DNA of 64,000 bases from Desulfocapsa sp. (GTDB lineage Bacteria > Desulfobacterota > Desulfobulbia > Desulfobulbales > Desulfocapsaceae), in contig VMSP01000069.1 of NCBI GenBank assembly GCA_013792135.1, positions 1 to 64,000 of the forward strand. Direction: 5' to 3'. A program made the position numbers and the translations under genes. The notes beneath the pieces were generated by a model, which saw only the letters and a program-made list of their open reading frames with translations, ran no database searches and was not told where the DNA came from. Below, one piece after another: positions 33,954-43,490 of the stretch. The stretch's first letter is position 1; each line of letters begins with the position of its first letter.

Positions 33954-36362
33954 GTGACAAAGTTCTACCACTCCCGTCTCTGCCATCTGCTCTGCCTAAC
34001 CTCTTTGACAGCGCTGTCACTCCCAACCTGCAATGGCCTTGCCGAGACTGTCACTACTGAGGAATGGCAGATAGCTGCGGACAAAATCACCCGCTACGAA
34101 GCCCCTAGATCCATTATTGCTGAAGGTAATGTGGTTCTCGTTAAAAGGGAGCAGCTACCACCAGAACTGCCAAAAAAACAGCAGAGAAATAAACAATGGG
34201 CAGAACTTCTGGAAGAAACAACCCCTGGACCGGAAGAAACAACCGGACAGGCTTTAGAGACACATACAGCACCTCGCTATGAGACCAAAGTTACTATCCA
34301 GGCCGACTGGATTGCCTACGACGTAGATCGAAGTTCTATCAAGGCCCGCGGCCATGTGTCTATCAAGGGTGCTGACGATGAGATTAAGGCCGAAGAGGGT
34401 GTGGTCGATCTTAACAAGGAAACCGGGACATTTACCGATGCCACCATCCTGCGGAAATCCCTGGACCTGCATCTGGAAGGTACTACCATTGAAAAAACAG
34501 GGTTCAACACCTATCATATCGAAAACGGCTGGGTCATCACTTGTAAACTGGAAAACAACGAGACTCCACCTTGGAGCTTTGCCAGCACCGATACCACCAT
34601 CACCGAGGGTGGTTACGCAGTCATGAGAAATGCCACCTTTCGGATAAAAGATGTTCCTGTTCTTTACACACCCTGGATGATCCTACCTGCCAAAAATAAG
34701 CGCCAGACAGGTCTGATGTTCCCCGAAATCTCCGTCTCCGATCGCAATGGTTTTGGATTTGACTTGCCTCTGTTTGTTAATGTCTCCGACTCCACCGACC
34801 TGACCATTTTTCCTGAATACCACGCGGAGCGAGGAGTCATGCCGGGTATGGAGTTTCGTTATATTCTAGGAGAAGCACAAAAAGGGACCTTCATGGGTAG
34901 CTTTCTTCAGGATAAGCTCTCTGATCCATCTGAGATCGACTATTACCGGGAAACGGGGTACACCCATACCAACGAGGACAGATACTGGTTCCGGGGTAAG
35001 GTTGACCATGACCTTGCCAACAACTTGTACACCCGCGTTGATCTTGATGTCGTCTCCGATCGCGATTATCTGACAGAGTTCAACACCGGCTTCACTGGCT
35101 TCACGCAAACCGACAACCGATTTCTAACCATGTATGGCCGTAATTTCCAGAACAGGACAGAGGATCAGCGCATCAACACCATGAAGGTACTCAAGGCATG
35201 GGACTCCATGTCTCTGGAAACTAATTTCCTGGCCATTAACGATGTTCGCACATACGAAACCTCACCTACTCCTCTCTGGAAATTGCCGGGACTGGATTTC
35301 ACCGGTTCTCTCCCCCTTGCTGAAACCTCTCTTTCCGTTGATTGGAATGCAGACTATGTCAATTACTGGCGAGAGAATGGTGTCGGCGGCCATCGCCTCG
35401 ACCTGTTCCCCCGCCTCAGCGCCCCTGTACCTTTAAGCCCCTATCTTGAATCACGGGCTGAAGTAGGGGTACGGCAGACCTCTTACATGGTTGAGACTTA
35501 CGGAGACGGAATCTGGAATCAAGACGACAGCCCTAATCGTTCTCTCTTTAACCTGCATGGTGAGGTGGGTACCACTCTGCTTCGGAATTTTGGGTTGAAT
35601 TGGGACGAAGCTGCAAGCTGGGATCATCGGCTTCGCCCTTATGTCCAATATGACTACCTGCCTAAAACCAACCAGGACGACCTTCCTTTATTTGATGAAA
35701 TGGACCGCATCACTGACAGCAACGCCATCACCTACGGGGTCAATAATTTTTTTGAACTCTTTAACGATAACACCAGAAGCTCGGGCCGCGACTACGCCTA
35801 TTTCAAGATTTGGGAAAGCTACGACATCCGAGAAGCATATTCTGACCGCCCACTGACTCCTGTCAGTTTTGAACTTGGCTGGGCTCCTGCCAATAATTTT
35901 TTACTCTCCTATAAAACAGATATCGGCATATATGGTGAAGGAGCTACCTTCTACAGCCTTGCCAGCAATTACCGTAACAGCCGTGGCGATTCTCTCGGTT
36001 TGGATTATCGTTACAGCAGTGCCGAGAAAATCCTGGGTTCGCCTTATAGCAGCACAAATAACTACTACAGCAACACACCAAACTCTGTTTATCCTTATTA
36101 CGATTATAGCCTTGATGATATTCATCAGATCAACATCACTTTGAAAGCTAAGATCATTGACACCATTTCCGCCGCCTACCAAGTTGAACATTCGCTCTCT
36201 CAATCTCAAACCATAGAACAAAATATCTCCCTCATCTATCAACCATCCTGCTGGTCTGTTGAGCTGCGTTCCAATTATACCCCTGGCGACCAGGGCATCA
36301 TGTTGCTGTTCAACCTGGCAAATATTGGCAACCCCTTCGGTGTCAGCCTCCCAGGACAGTGA
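33954..36362 (+). CDS. lptD: LPS-assembly outer-membrane protein LptD
   Basis: LptD with the LptE lipoprotein inserts LPS into the outer leaflet. The 802-residue protein has a signal peptide ending near LSLPTCNGLA. An LptA-like N-terminal domain (about 30-190) includes AADKITRYEAPRSIIAEG and a later KARGHVSIKGADDEI. The C-terminal beta-barrel starts with PVLYTPWMILPAKNKRQTG and ends NIGNPFGVSLPGQ. AAAGGAG before the GTG at 33954 sets the start. An insert of about 35 residues (KKQQRNKQWAELLEETTPG...) splits the LptA-like domain. It heads an envelope cluster with a DHH protein, mltB, mltA and a methyltransferase. Confidence 0.92.
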   Translation: MTKFYHSRLCHLLCLTSLTALSLPTCNGLAETVTTEEWQIAADKITRYEAPRSIIAEGNVVLVKREQLPPELPKKQQRNKQWAELLEETTPGPEETTGQALETHTAPRYETKVTIQADWIAYDVDRSSIKARGHVSIKGADDEIKAEEGVVDLNKETGTFTDATILRKSLDLHLEGTTIEKTGFNTYHIENGWVITCKLENNETPPWSFASTDTTITEGGYAVMRNATFRIKDVPVLYTPWMILPAKNKRQTGLMFPEISVSDRNGFGFDLPLFVNVSDSTDLTIFPEYHAERGVMPGMEFRYILGEAQKGTFMGSFLQDKLSDPSEIDYYRETGYTHTNEDRYWFRGKVDHDLANNLYTRVDLDVVSDRDYLTEFNTGFTGFTQTDNRFLTMYGRNFQNRTEDQRINTMKVLKAWDSMSLETNFLAINDVRTYETSPTPLWKLPGLDFTGSLPLAETSLSVDWNADYVNYWRENGVGGHRLDLFPRLSAPVPLSPYLESRAEVGVRQTSYMVETYGDGIWNQDDSPNRSLFNLHGEVGTTLLRNFGLNWDEAASWDHRLRPYVQYDYLPKTNQDDLPLFDEMDRITDSNAITYGVNNFFELFNDNTRSSGRDYAYFKIWESYDIREAYSDRPLTPVSFELGWAPANNFLLSYKTDIGIYGEGATFYSLASNYRNSRGDSLGLDYRYSSAEKILGSPYSSTNNYYSNTPNSVYPYYDYSLDDIHQINITLKAKIIDTISAAYQVEHSLSQSQTIEQNISLIYQPSCWSVELRSNYTPGDQGIMLLFNLANIGNPFGVSLPGQ

Positions 36363-36368
36363 CGCATT

Positions 36369-37352
36369 ATGCATTATGACATCTTTAATGGCGATGCCGA
36401 CGGAATCTGTGCCCTGCACCAACTTCGTCTTGACACGCCATACCCTGATGCCATCCTGATCACCGGACCAAAACGACATATCACCTTGTTATCAACACTG
36501 CAGGATGTAAAGCAAAGCTCGCTCACCGTCCTTGACATCTCCCTGGAGAGCAACCGACCTTTTCTAGAGAAATTGCTAAGCAACTCCAACGAGACACTTT
36601 ACATCGATCACCATTTCCCCGGAGTGATTCCTGAGACACCGGGTTTCACGGCCCATATTAATACAAGCCCTGATACCTGCACTTCTCTCATTGTCGACTC
36701 CCTGCTCCAAGGGCGTTATCGGAAATGGGCCATTGTTGCAGCCTTCGGCGACAATCTGCATGATGCAGCCCATAAGGCTGCACAAACGCTTTCTCTCTCA
36801 AAGCAGGAGCTTAAGCAACTCCAAGAACTTGGAGAACTCCTCAACTATAATGGCTACGGCGCAACTCTGGCAGATCTCTACTTTCACCCAGAGGATCTTT
36901 ACCGGGCAATTCGTCCCTTTGCAGACCCACTGGATTTTATACACTCTTCCCAGGAGATCGCCTTATTACGTCAAGGTTTCCAACAAGACATGGCTCTGGC
37001 GCTCCGTCAACACACCATAAATCCAGACAAGGTAAATCGGATATTCCACTTTCCCGACACTGCATGGGCCAGGCGAATATCTGGTGTTTTTGCCAACCTC
37101 AAGGCCCAGGAAAAAAAAGATGCTGCCCATGCAATGATTGTTGACAATGAGGACTCTACCCTGCGCATCAGCGTCAGAGCCCCTCTGACTGACAGAAAGA
37201 ACGCGGACTCTCTCTGCCGGGCTTTTCCCACCGGAGGTGGTCGCGCAGCTGCGGCAGGGATCAACAATCTGCCCCCTGAAATGCTGGATGAATTTATCAC
37301 CGCCTTTCAGGCAACTTATAATAGATTCACCCCAAGCTCGCATCGTGCCTGA
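36369..37352 (+). CDS. DHH-family phosphoesterase
   Basis: Cytoplasmic metal-dependent phosphodiesterase-like protein of 327 residues. Motifs are DIFNGDADGICALHQL (motif I), VLDISLESN, the DHH motif in LYIDHHFPG, AAFGDNLHDAA, and a C-terminal DHHA1-like glycine segment TGGGRAAAAGINNL. Homologues include RecJ-like and NrnA/GdpP-like enzymes; substrate is not evident. The start follows the lptD stop by 6 nt, so the two are cotranscribed. Confidence 0.82.
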   Translation: MHYDIFNGDADGICALHQLRLDTPYPDAILITGPKRHITLLSTLQDVKQSSLTVLDISLESNRPFLEKLLSNSNETLYIDHHFPGVIPETPGFTAHINTSPDTCTSLIVDSLLQGRYRKWAIVAAFGDNLHDAAHKAAQTLSLSKQELKQLQELGELLNYNGYGATLADLYFHPEDLYRAIRPFADPLDFIHSSQEIALLRQGFQQDMALALRQHTINPDKVNRIFHFPDTAWARRISGVFANLKAQEKKDAAHAMIVDNEDSTLRISVRAPLTDRKNADSLCRAFPTGGGRAAAAGINNLPPEMLDEFITAFQATYNRFTPSSHRA

Positions 37353-37365
37353 GACCAATAAACAC

Positions 37366-37395
37366 TTGACCAAAGCAAACAAAATTCACCATAAT
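37366..37395 (+). promoter_or_regulatory. Possible sigma-70 promoter before mltB
   Basis: TTGACC, 18 nt, CATAAT. It lies in the 64-nt gap between the DHH gene and the mltB start. The spacing is one base longer than optimal, so this is tentative. Confidence 0.4.
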
Positions 37396-37416
37396 TTAGA
37401 ATAAGAGGTTTCTGCC

Positions 37417-38478
37417 ATTAATACTTTCTATCGTCTAACCCTATTCATATCAGCCATTGTTTGTATCGGCTTTGGCTCTTTTATCCCTGTGGTCATAGCC
37501 CAAGAGACAGCAAAACCAAAAGCTGCAGACCTGGTAACAGATGGCCAATCTATTAATCTGCAACAGGAAAAATACATAACTCTGTTCAAGGAGCTTCGCG
37601 AGAAGCACCATTTTACTCAGGTTGAGATCGACCGACTCTTTACCGGTGTCAATATTGACAAAAGGGTATTGGAGCTCATGGACAAACAATGGGAAGCCAA
37701 ACCCTATTATGCCTATTGGCCACTTTTTATCACGCCGGCGGTCATCAAAAGAGGACAGCAAGAGCTCAAAACTAATCAACAGATTCTAGACCGCATTGAA
37801 AAAGAACTGGGAGTCAATCGCGAAATAGTCATTGCAATCTGGGCTATTGAATCTCGATTCGGGGAGCATAAAGGGGCATATGGGGTCTTTAAGACCTTGA
37901 ACACCCTCTTTGATGCTTATCCACGACGCAGTACATTCTTTCGGGACCAGCTTGTTCACTTTCTCCTCCTCTGTCGTGAAAACCAATTTGACCCTCTTGC
38001 TATCACCGGATCTTATGCCGGAGCCTTTGGCCAGACTCAATTCATCCCTTCCAGCTATCGGGAATATGCCATAAGTTTTGACGGCGACAAAAAACGCGAT
38101 GTTTTTACCTCCACCGAGGATATCCTGGCTTCCATTGCCAACTATCTCCGCCGCTACCATTGGATCCTTGACGCCCCCCTCTACGTGGAAATCGGCAACA
38201 AATTAAAAGGAGAGGAACTGATCAACGCCAGCAGCAAAGGAACGAAAGGCAGGGTCGACTGGCAGCAGGTCGGAACTATTCAGGGTATCAAGCTGCCCCC
38301 CCCACCTGGAAACCAACAACTATCCATCGTTGGACTTGAAAGAAGTCCTTTAATGGGGGGAGACATGCGCTATGTGGCCGCATATCCAAACTTCCAGGCA
38401 ATTACCGCATGGAACAACTCAAACAGATACGCCATGGCAGTCTGTGAACTGGCTACGGCCCTGAAACAAAACCCATGA
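37417..38478 (+). CDS. mltB: Lytic murein transglycosylase B, probable ATT start
   Basis: Periplasmic lytic transglycosylase that cleaves peptidoglycan glycan strands. The catalytic-Glu segment AIWAIESRFGEHKGAYGVF, GSYAGAFGQTQFIPSSYREYA and the SIANYLRRY helix are present. The first ATG/GTG/TTG in frame is a GTG at 37489, which would remove the signal peptide. Codons upstream encode a clear one (NTFYRLTLFISAIVCIGFG, cleavage near VIA-QE). The frame is open only back to a TAA at 37402. The sole reasonable initiator is the ATT at 37417, with AGAGG eight bases upstream. The gene is followed after 4 nt by mltA. Confidence 0.85.
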   Translation: MNTFYRLTLFISAIVCIGFGSFIPVVIAQETAKPKAADLVTDGQSINLQQEKYITLFKELREKHHFTQVEIDRLFTGVNIDKRVLELMDKQWEAKPYYAYWPLFITPAVIKRGQQELKTNQQILDRIEKELGVNREIVIAIWAIESRFGEHKGAYGVFKTLNTLFDAYPRRSTFFRDQLVHFLLLCRENQFDPLAITGSYAGAFGQTQFIPSSYREYAISFDGDKKRDVFTSTEDILASIANYLRRYHWILDAPLYVEIGNKLKGEELINASSKGTKGRVDWQQVGTIQGIKLPPPPGNQQLSIVGLERSPLMGGDMRYVAAYPNFQAITAWNNSNRYAMAVCELATALKQNP

Positions 38479-38482
38479 CCGC

Positions 38483-39742
38483 ATGATCATCACTTCACCC
38501 CACACAAAGCACGGTCCATCTCCTACCAGGGGATGGACCGTGGTCATTCTCCTTCTCTGCCTGTGGTCGTGGCCGATACTTGGCCATACTCAAAAATCAC
38601 CCCTGCTTGTCCCTCAACAAGACCAGATCCCGTCCTTACTGGATGATATGGACAGCAAGAGCCTGATCACGGCGGCAAGGCGGCACCTCTGCTACTTGAA
38701 GACGCTCCCATCTAACACAGCCATTCACCTGGGAAAAGATATTTACTCCAAGGACTGGCTTCTGGAATCAATGGAAACTTTTCTTGCCATCCTGAAGCAG
38801 AAGCAAAGTCCGGCTGAATTCGATCAGGCGATACGAGAAAATTTTACACTCTACCAGGCAAGTGGTCGGAATAATAATAGAAAGAAAGGAGAAATGTTGA
38901 TCACCGGCTATTACGAGCCACTTCTTGAAGGCAGTCTGACCAAAAACAGCTCATTCATTCATCCTCTCTACACCACGCCTGATTCCCTTCTTACCTATCT
39001 GGATCCTGCCACCAAAAAGAAAACAACAGGCTATCAGAATCCAAAGGGCGAGAAAGTTCCCTTCTGGACCCGGGCAGAGATAGAAGATGGAAAACTGCTG
39101 GCAGGAAGTGAGCTGGTATACCTGAAAGACCCGGTGGACGCCTTTGTCCTTCACGTCCAGGGATCTGGAAAGATTCGTCTCAGTGATGGTTCCCTGCGAG
39201 CCGTTCAGTTTGCTGCAACCAATGGACGGGAATACAAAAGTATCGGCAAACTTCTAGTGGATGAAGAAAAGATGTCCCGTGAGGAGGCTACCATGCCAAC
39301 TATTCGTCAATACCTGCACCAAAACCCTGGAGAACAGAAACGGATTCTGCACCACAATCCCCGATTTGTCTTTTTTCAATGGAATAAAAAAAAGGACAGC
39401 CCCATCGGCAGTTTAGGATTACCCCTTACCGCTGGACGGTCCATTGCAGTGGATCCTGGAACTCTGCCCACAGGGGTCATGGCCTATCTTGTTTCACAAA
39501 AACCAGTCATTGACCAAGGAGGTCAACTCCTGAAATGGGAGGCCATGCAGCGCTTTGTCCTGCCGCAGGACACGGGAGCTGCCATCAAAGGCGCTGGCCG
39601 AGCCGACCTGTTCTGGGGCAATGGCTATTATGCCGAAATAGCCGCCGGCAACATGAAAGAACAAGGACAGCTCTATTTCCTGGTAAAGAAAAATGCAAAA
39701 AAACACAGCTCAGTGGCAGCACAGCTCACAAGTCTTCCATGA
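38483..39742 (+). CDS. mltA: Lytic murein transglycosylase A
   Basis: Lytic transglycosylase of the MltA family, 419 residues. An N-terminal signal segment (TVVILLLCLWSWPILG) is followed by the MltA domain (ITGYYEPLLEGSL, the barrel with VDAFVLHVQGSGKIRL) and the C-terminal 3D domain. That domain carries the acidic catalytic residues in IAVDPGTLPTG, DTGAAIKGAGRADLFWG and GNG. There is no lipobox Cys, so it is probably periplasmic and soluble. Its last 50 nt overlap the start of the methyltransferase gene. Paired with mltB, it suggests a local peptidoglycan-remodelling unit. Confidence 0.88.
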   Translation: MIITSPHTKHGPSPTRGWTVVILLLCLWSWPILGHTQKSPLLVPQQDQIPSLLDDMDSKSLITAARRHLCYLKTLPSNTAIHLGKDIYSKDWLLESMETFLAILKQKQSPAEFDQAIRENFTLYQASGRNNNRKKGEMLITGYYEPLLEGSLTKNSSFIHPLYTTPDSLLTYLDPATKKKTTGYQNPKGEKVPFWTRAEIEDGKLLAGSELVYLKDPVDAFVLHVQGSGKIRLSDGSLRAVQFAATNGREYKSIGKLLVDEEKMSREEATMPTIRQYLHQNPGEQKRILHHNPRFVFFQWNKKKDSPIGSLGLPLTAGRSIAVDPGTLPTGVMAYLVSQKPVIDQGGQLLKWEAMQRFVLPQDTGAAIKGAGRADLFWGNGYYAEIAAGNMKEQGQLYFLVKKNAKKHSSVAAQLTSLP

Positions 39743-40361
39743 ACGAGCCGAAGAGTATGACAGGTGGTTTGAAAACAGCCTGCTTTTTGCCATAGAACAA
39801 GCCGCCATTCAATCCCTGGATATCGTCTTCTCCCAACCAGCCCTTGAGATTGGTGTCGGTCCCGGCCGTTTCGCTCAGGCCCTGCAGGTTCCCTTTGGCA
39901 TTGACCCTGCCATGGCCCCCCTCCTCTTGGCAAAAAAAAGAGACATCGCCACCTGTCAGGCCATAGCCGAAGAACTTCCCTTTACCAACTCCTCATTGGG
40001 CGCCATCTTCCTGCTCTTCACCCTCTGCTTTCTTGAATCTCCCGCCCGTTGTCTAGAGGAATGCGGGCGTGTCCTGCAAGCAGAAGCGCCTCTGGTCATT
40101 GGCTTTGTCCCGGCAACCAGCCTCTGGGGCAAGAATCTGCTCAGAAAAAAAGAAACGGGGCACCCTTTTTATCAATCGGCCCGATTTTTCACCGTTACCC
40201 AGGTGCAAGAACTCCTCGTAGAAAAAGGATTCCATATCCTCACTAGCGCCTCTACCCTCTTTCAGGCACCAGAAGAACTGGTTGCAGTTGAACAATCCAA
40301 AACTGGGATGGAGGAGCAGGCGGGTTTTGTGATCATTGTTGCCAAATGCAAAAAACATTAA
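39693..40361 (+). CDS. Class I SAM-dependent methyltransferase
   Basis: A 222-residue methyltransferase of the Methyltransf_11/UbiE-like group. The SAM-binding motif I is ALEIGVGPGRFAQAL (about 50-64). FGIDPAMAPLLLAKKR and the post-motif AEELPFTNSSLGAIFLLFTLCF follow. Substrate is unknown. The ATG lies within the mltA coding sequence (50-nt overlap), so translation is probably coupled. Confidence 0.82.
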   Translation: MQKNTAQWQHSSQVFHERAEEYDRWFENSLLFAIEQAAIQSLDIVFSQPALEIGVGPGRFAQALQVPFGIDPAMAPLLLAKKRDIATCQAIAEELPFTNSSLGAIFLLFTLCFLESPARCLEECGRVLQAEAPLVIGFVPATSLWGKNLLRKKETGHPFYQSARFFTVTQVQELLVEKGFHILTSASTLFQAPEELVAVEQSKTGMEEQAGFVIIVAKCKKH

Positions 40362-40662
40362 TTGAGCTTCTAAATCAAGTTGGAGACGAGAGAGCGATGG
40401 ATCGTACAACGAACCCGCAGAACAAGAGTCTTCCAGTAATGCTCTGCAGGAAGTACTTTTTTTTGGAGGGCAACACTAGATTTAGAATTAGAAAGAGAAC
40501 ACGATAATCACGTGCAGTGTTCAGACTTAATCCAACATAATAATCCTACAAATGAGCATAAAGGCATGGCTGGCAGTCCAATCATTTGATGATAGTACCC
40601 CACCCCAATCGCTCATTAAGAAGGCCGACGCTTTTTTTTTAAATTTCGCGCTCCATTTGCAA
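40362..40662. other. Non-coding region after the envelope cluster
   Basis: No gene, strong terminator or RNA structure recognised. It leads into the IS-rich segment. Confidence 0.4.
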
Positions 40663-40948
40663 TCACTGATTCTTTTTCTTTAGTCTCGCCAACTCTACTT
40701 GGACATAGTCTTTCCTTCGAGCAGAATGGAAAGCAACAGTGCCACACCGCCCTCTCCTATCTCGGCTGCCAAAGCCCCACCCCCCCCAAAAAAAATCTCT
40801 CTTTAATCCCGAGATTACGGGCAACATCGGGAATTTTACAACCTTGTTCAGCAATCAACTTAACTGCCGGATCTCTGAATTCCTGTGTATAGCTGCTTTT
40901 CTCTTCTTTGTTATTGACCACCCCCTTAAGGGGGTCTAGTCCGCTCAT
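40663..40948 (-). pseudogene. IS3-family OrfA remnant
   Basis: The N-terminal helix-turn-helix of an IS3-type OrfA is readable (KSSYTQEFRDPAVKLIAEQG, then PDVARNLGI). The coiled-coil end ELARLKKKNQ follows in another frame. Between them lies a run of eight Cs and frame loss. OrfB and the termini are missing. A short relic with no expected function. Confidence 0.7.
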
Positions 40949-41213
40949 AAGAAAGTTGCCATTTTTTTCCTGCCACCTCAGTATCCCTTTGGAATATCAG
41001 TTGTAACAAGTGAACAAGCTGGGGAATTTGCCCAAAATATGACGTGGATAAGTAGGCGCTATTTGGTTGGAGAACATTAGGAAGGTGTAAAAATTATACA
41101 ATATTAATGTAACCTTGTGCAAGATTAATCGTATCTAAATAAAAAGAAACAGCCGATAGATGTCATTGGGATTTCCATCTGGTTGTTTTATAATCACAAA
41201 CGGAGAAATCATT
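40949..41213. other. Leader region of the small repeat protein
   Basis: AT-rich from about 41080. Likely promoter region of the exported repeat protein, but no confident -35/-10 pair was identified. Confidence 0.35.
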
Positions 41214-41609
41214 ATGTTGAAAAAATTGAGTACTGCTATTGCACTGGGTTTGGTTGTGGGAGTTTTGAGCATTCCTGCCGCTAGTTTTGCCGGTAAAGGC
41301 GCTGGCCCTGGCGATGGAACAGGTGATAATCTTCAATGTTTAGGTGGAATTATTGTCGATGGCGTTTGTATTTGTGACGATCTATTGGGAAGCATAACTC
41401 CGAAAGGAAATTTTGATGTCGCGGCAAACGGCAAACAGACTGGTGATCAAGATGGAACTGGACCTGATCGTTTACGGGATGGTTCATGTTTGGATAATGA
41501 GCTATCTACGCAAGGAAATTTTGATGTCGCGGCAAACGGCAACCAGACTGGTGATCTAGATGGAACTGGACCTGATCTTTTACGGGATGGTTCATGTTTA
41601 GATGTTTAG
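41214..41609 (+). CDS. Small exported protein with two near-identical tandem repeats
   Basis: 131 residues with a clear signal peptide (MLKKLSTAIALGLVVG..., cleavage near SFA-GK). A Gly/Asp-rich segment (GAGPGDGTGDN) follows, then two tandem copies of about 35 residues. These run from GNFDVAANGKQTGDQDGTG to DGSCLD, and again from GNFDVAANGNQTGDLDGTG. The DNA of the two copies is also nearly identical, implying recent duplication. Each repeat has Asp/Gly spacing like calcium-binding loops (DxDGTGxD) and one Cys; more Cys (CLGG, VCICDD) precede them. Function is unknown. GGAGA before the ATG at 41214 selects this start. It is surrounded by IS relics. Confidence 0.75.
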   Translation: MLKKLSTAIALGLVVGVLSIPAASFAGKGAGPGDGTGDNLQCLGGIIVDGVCICDDLLGSITPKGNFDVAANGKQTGDQDGTGPDRLRDGSCLDNELSTQGNFDVAANGNQTGDLDGTGPDLLRDGSCLDV

Positions 41610-41652
41610 TTGAAGTTTAGATGAAGCATCGTTTATTTGCCTCAAGCAGATA

Positions 41653-41698
41653 AAACAGGGGTTCCTCGCTCGCTGTCCTGAGTGGGTAGCCCCTGTTT
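41653..41698 (+). terminator. Possible terminator after the repeat protein
   Basis: AAACAGGGG / CCCCTGTTT arms are followed by CGTTTGATTT. The 28-nt loop is long but the position, 44 nt past the stop, fits a transcription end. Confidence 0.5.
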
Positions 41699-41787
41699 CG
41701 TTTGATTTAAAAATGATTAGTTTTTCAGCATTATGAGAGACACTGACCTTTTCCAAATGGCCCTTGGTTTGACACCTCCTTGGCATT

Positions 41788-42137
41788 AACCGTAAAAGAT
41801 CTTAATCTGAAGACCAGTCGTGCATATCACTTCCAAGAACTTTTCAGCCAACCGCCACATACGGCAGAGGCCTTTCTGAAGAAGTGGTTCTTCTGGGCTA
41901 CCCACACCACAGTCGGCTGGAGCCAATCAAGCAGGCTGCTTATACTATAAAACAGCACTGGAATGGTTTATACTGCGCTGGTTTCAGTCCAATATTAACA
42001 ATGGTATCCTGGAAGGCATCAATAGCCTGATCCAGGCTGCCAAGGGGGAGGCCAAGGGCTATCGCACGATACGAAATCTTACTGCCATGATCTTCTACCT
42101 CATAGGCGGAAAACTTGATTTCAAGTTACCCACTTGA
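41788..42137 (+). pseudogene. ISL3-family transposase remnant
   Basis: The C-terminal third of an ISL3-type DDE transposase is spread over three frames. First DLNLKTSRAYHFQELF and LKKWFFWATH, then HSRLEPIKQAAYTIKQHW, then RWFQSNINNGILEGINSLIQ and KGYRTIRNLTAMIFYLIGG to a TGA at 42137. At least two frameshifts make it non-functional. Only this 3' portion remains. Confidence 0.75.
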
Positions 42138-42167
42138 AACAGCGAGGAGCCACTTAAACATTCTATA

Positions 42168-43469
42168 GGGAGCCTTGAATAATTGTTTTCGTGAATACTG
42201 CATCCAGTTTGACATTGTTTCTCAGGAAAAACAGCTCACCTCGAGTGAATCACATCATGTTTCTTGGTTCATCGGAGGTGAATTTTCTCCAATGAACCTT
42301 TCGCATATCATATAGGCACACGTTACCCATGGGCAAGAGCAAGAGTTCCATATCGGTCAAGGTTATATGCAAGGTTTCGCAGCCCGATCTTTACCTTGGC
42401 CCGAACAATGCCCACACCTCGCAAGATCAAATTGCCCGCACGTTGAGTCTGAACGCCAAAGATATGCTCAACTCTGGACCTGATCTTCGAACGAGTCCGG
42501 TTACCTTGTTTCTCCCATTCGGTAAGTTTCCGGTTACGAGAGCCTTTACGTTGAAGATGCTCACGGTATCCTGCTTCTTGCAGATCTTCTATGTGTTCCT
42601 GAGAACGATATGCCGAATCAGCCCATACATCACGACTGGTGTTGCCAGAATCAAGCAACTCGGAAAAGACCCTGCTGTCATGCACCTCAGCACTAGTCAC
42701 ACTGAAATTCCGAATCAGTTTATGTTTCGCATCAACAGAGATATGATTCTTGTAACCGTAAAAACTTTTGCCGTTCTTTTTCGTCCACCGGGCATTGATA
42801 TCTTTCTGACGCTGCTTGCTTTCGCTCCACGCTTCAGGTTGCTCTCCATCCTTGATCTGCTTATTTTCCTCACGGCTGTTGCGTTGTACGGGTACTCGTA
42901 CAATACTGGCATCTATGATCTGGCCTTTCTGAGCCCTAAATCCATGGTCATGGAGAAACTGATCAAACTGGGAAAACAAGGTTTCAATAGTACCGGATTT
43001 GGCCAGATCTTCCCGGAATCGCCAAATGGTCGTGGCGTCTGGAACCTTACTGGCGGCATGAAATCCGAGGAAGCGAGAGAAGGAATAGCGATCGAGGATT
43101 TGAAATTCCATCGACTCATCGGAAAGATTGTACAAGGACTGCAGAACAAGAATTTTGAACAACAGAACAACATCAAAGCCTTTGGCTCCGGCATTCGATT
43201 TTTTCTCTTTCATTCTGGCCCGCTCAAGAGTTGGACGAAACAACTCCCAATCAATAGTCTCATTGATTTTGGTCAACGGATCACCTGCCTTGTCGATACG
43301 ATGAAGACGGCTATCAAAATCGAGAAATCCAAGCTGAATCATGTCGGGCTCCATGTAGTTGCTATTAATGCTTGATGAATTCCCAGTTAAAATAACACAA
43401 TATCTTGAATTTGTTAATATAATTATATAATTCCGTGCGTGAATTCAAGGTGGATTTTTCAAGGAACCC
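42168..43469 (-). mobile_element. Complete IS5-family insertion sequence
   Basis: An intact transposase gene lies between imperfect terminal inverted repeats. The left end reads GGGAGCCTTGAATAA and the right end (reverse complement) GGGTTCCTTGAAAAA. TATA flanks both ends and may be a 4-bp target duplication or part of the repeats. The element is about 1.3 kb. It lies next to the ISL3 relic on one side and a solitary IS200 end on the other. Confidence 0.82.
42323..43354 (-). CDS. IS5-family transposase
   Basis: DDE transposase of 343 residues, apparently full length. The N-terminal DUF772-type region contains FDVVLLFKILVLQSLYNLSD and FLGFHAASKVPDATTIWRFRE. Catalytic residues are the Asp of QIIDASIVRVPVQ, the Asp of VWADSAYRSQEH and the Glu of RSRVEHIFGVQTQ. 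No stop or frameshift breaks the frame, so the element may still be mobile. A long open frame on the opposite strand (42329-43375) is a shadow of this gene. Confidence 0.92.
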   Translation of the reverse strand: MEPDMIQLGFLDFDSRLHRIDKAGDPLTKINETIDWELFRPTLERARMKEKKSNAGAKGFDVVLLFKILVLQSLYNLSDESMEFQILDRYSFSRFLGFHAASKVPDATTIWRFREDLAKSGTIETLFSQFDQFLHDHGFRAQKGQIIDASIVRVPVQRNSREENKQIKDGEQPEAWSESKQRQKDINARWTKKNGKSFYGYKNHISVDAKHKLIRNFSVTSAEVHDSRVFSELLDSGNTSRDVWADSAYRSQEHIEDLQEAGYREHLQRKGSRNRKLTEWEKQGNRTRSKIRSRVEHIFGVQTQRAGNLILRGVGIVRAKVKIGLRNLAYNLDRYGTLALAHG

Positions 43470-43490
43470 TATATTGTTCATCCCCTCTGT

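Noticed and set aside
41400-41600. Tandem repeats as a CRISPR array
   Set aside because: Only two units, no unique spacers, and they are in frame within a signal-peptide protein.
42329-43375. 348-codon open frame on the plus strand opposite the IS5-family transposase
   Set aside because: It has no family features and mirrors the transposase gene, whose three catalytic residues and terminal repeats are clear. It is an antisense shadow.
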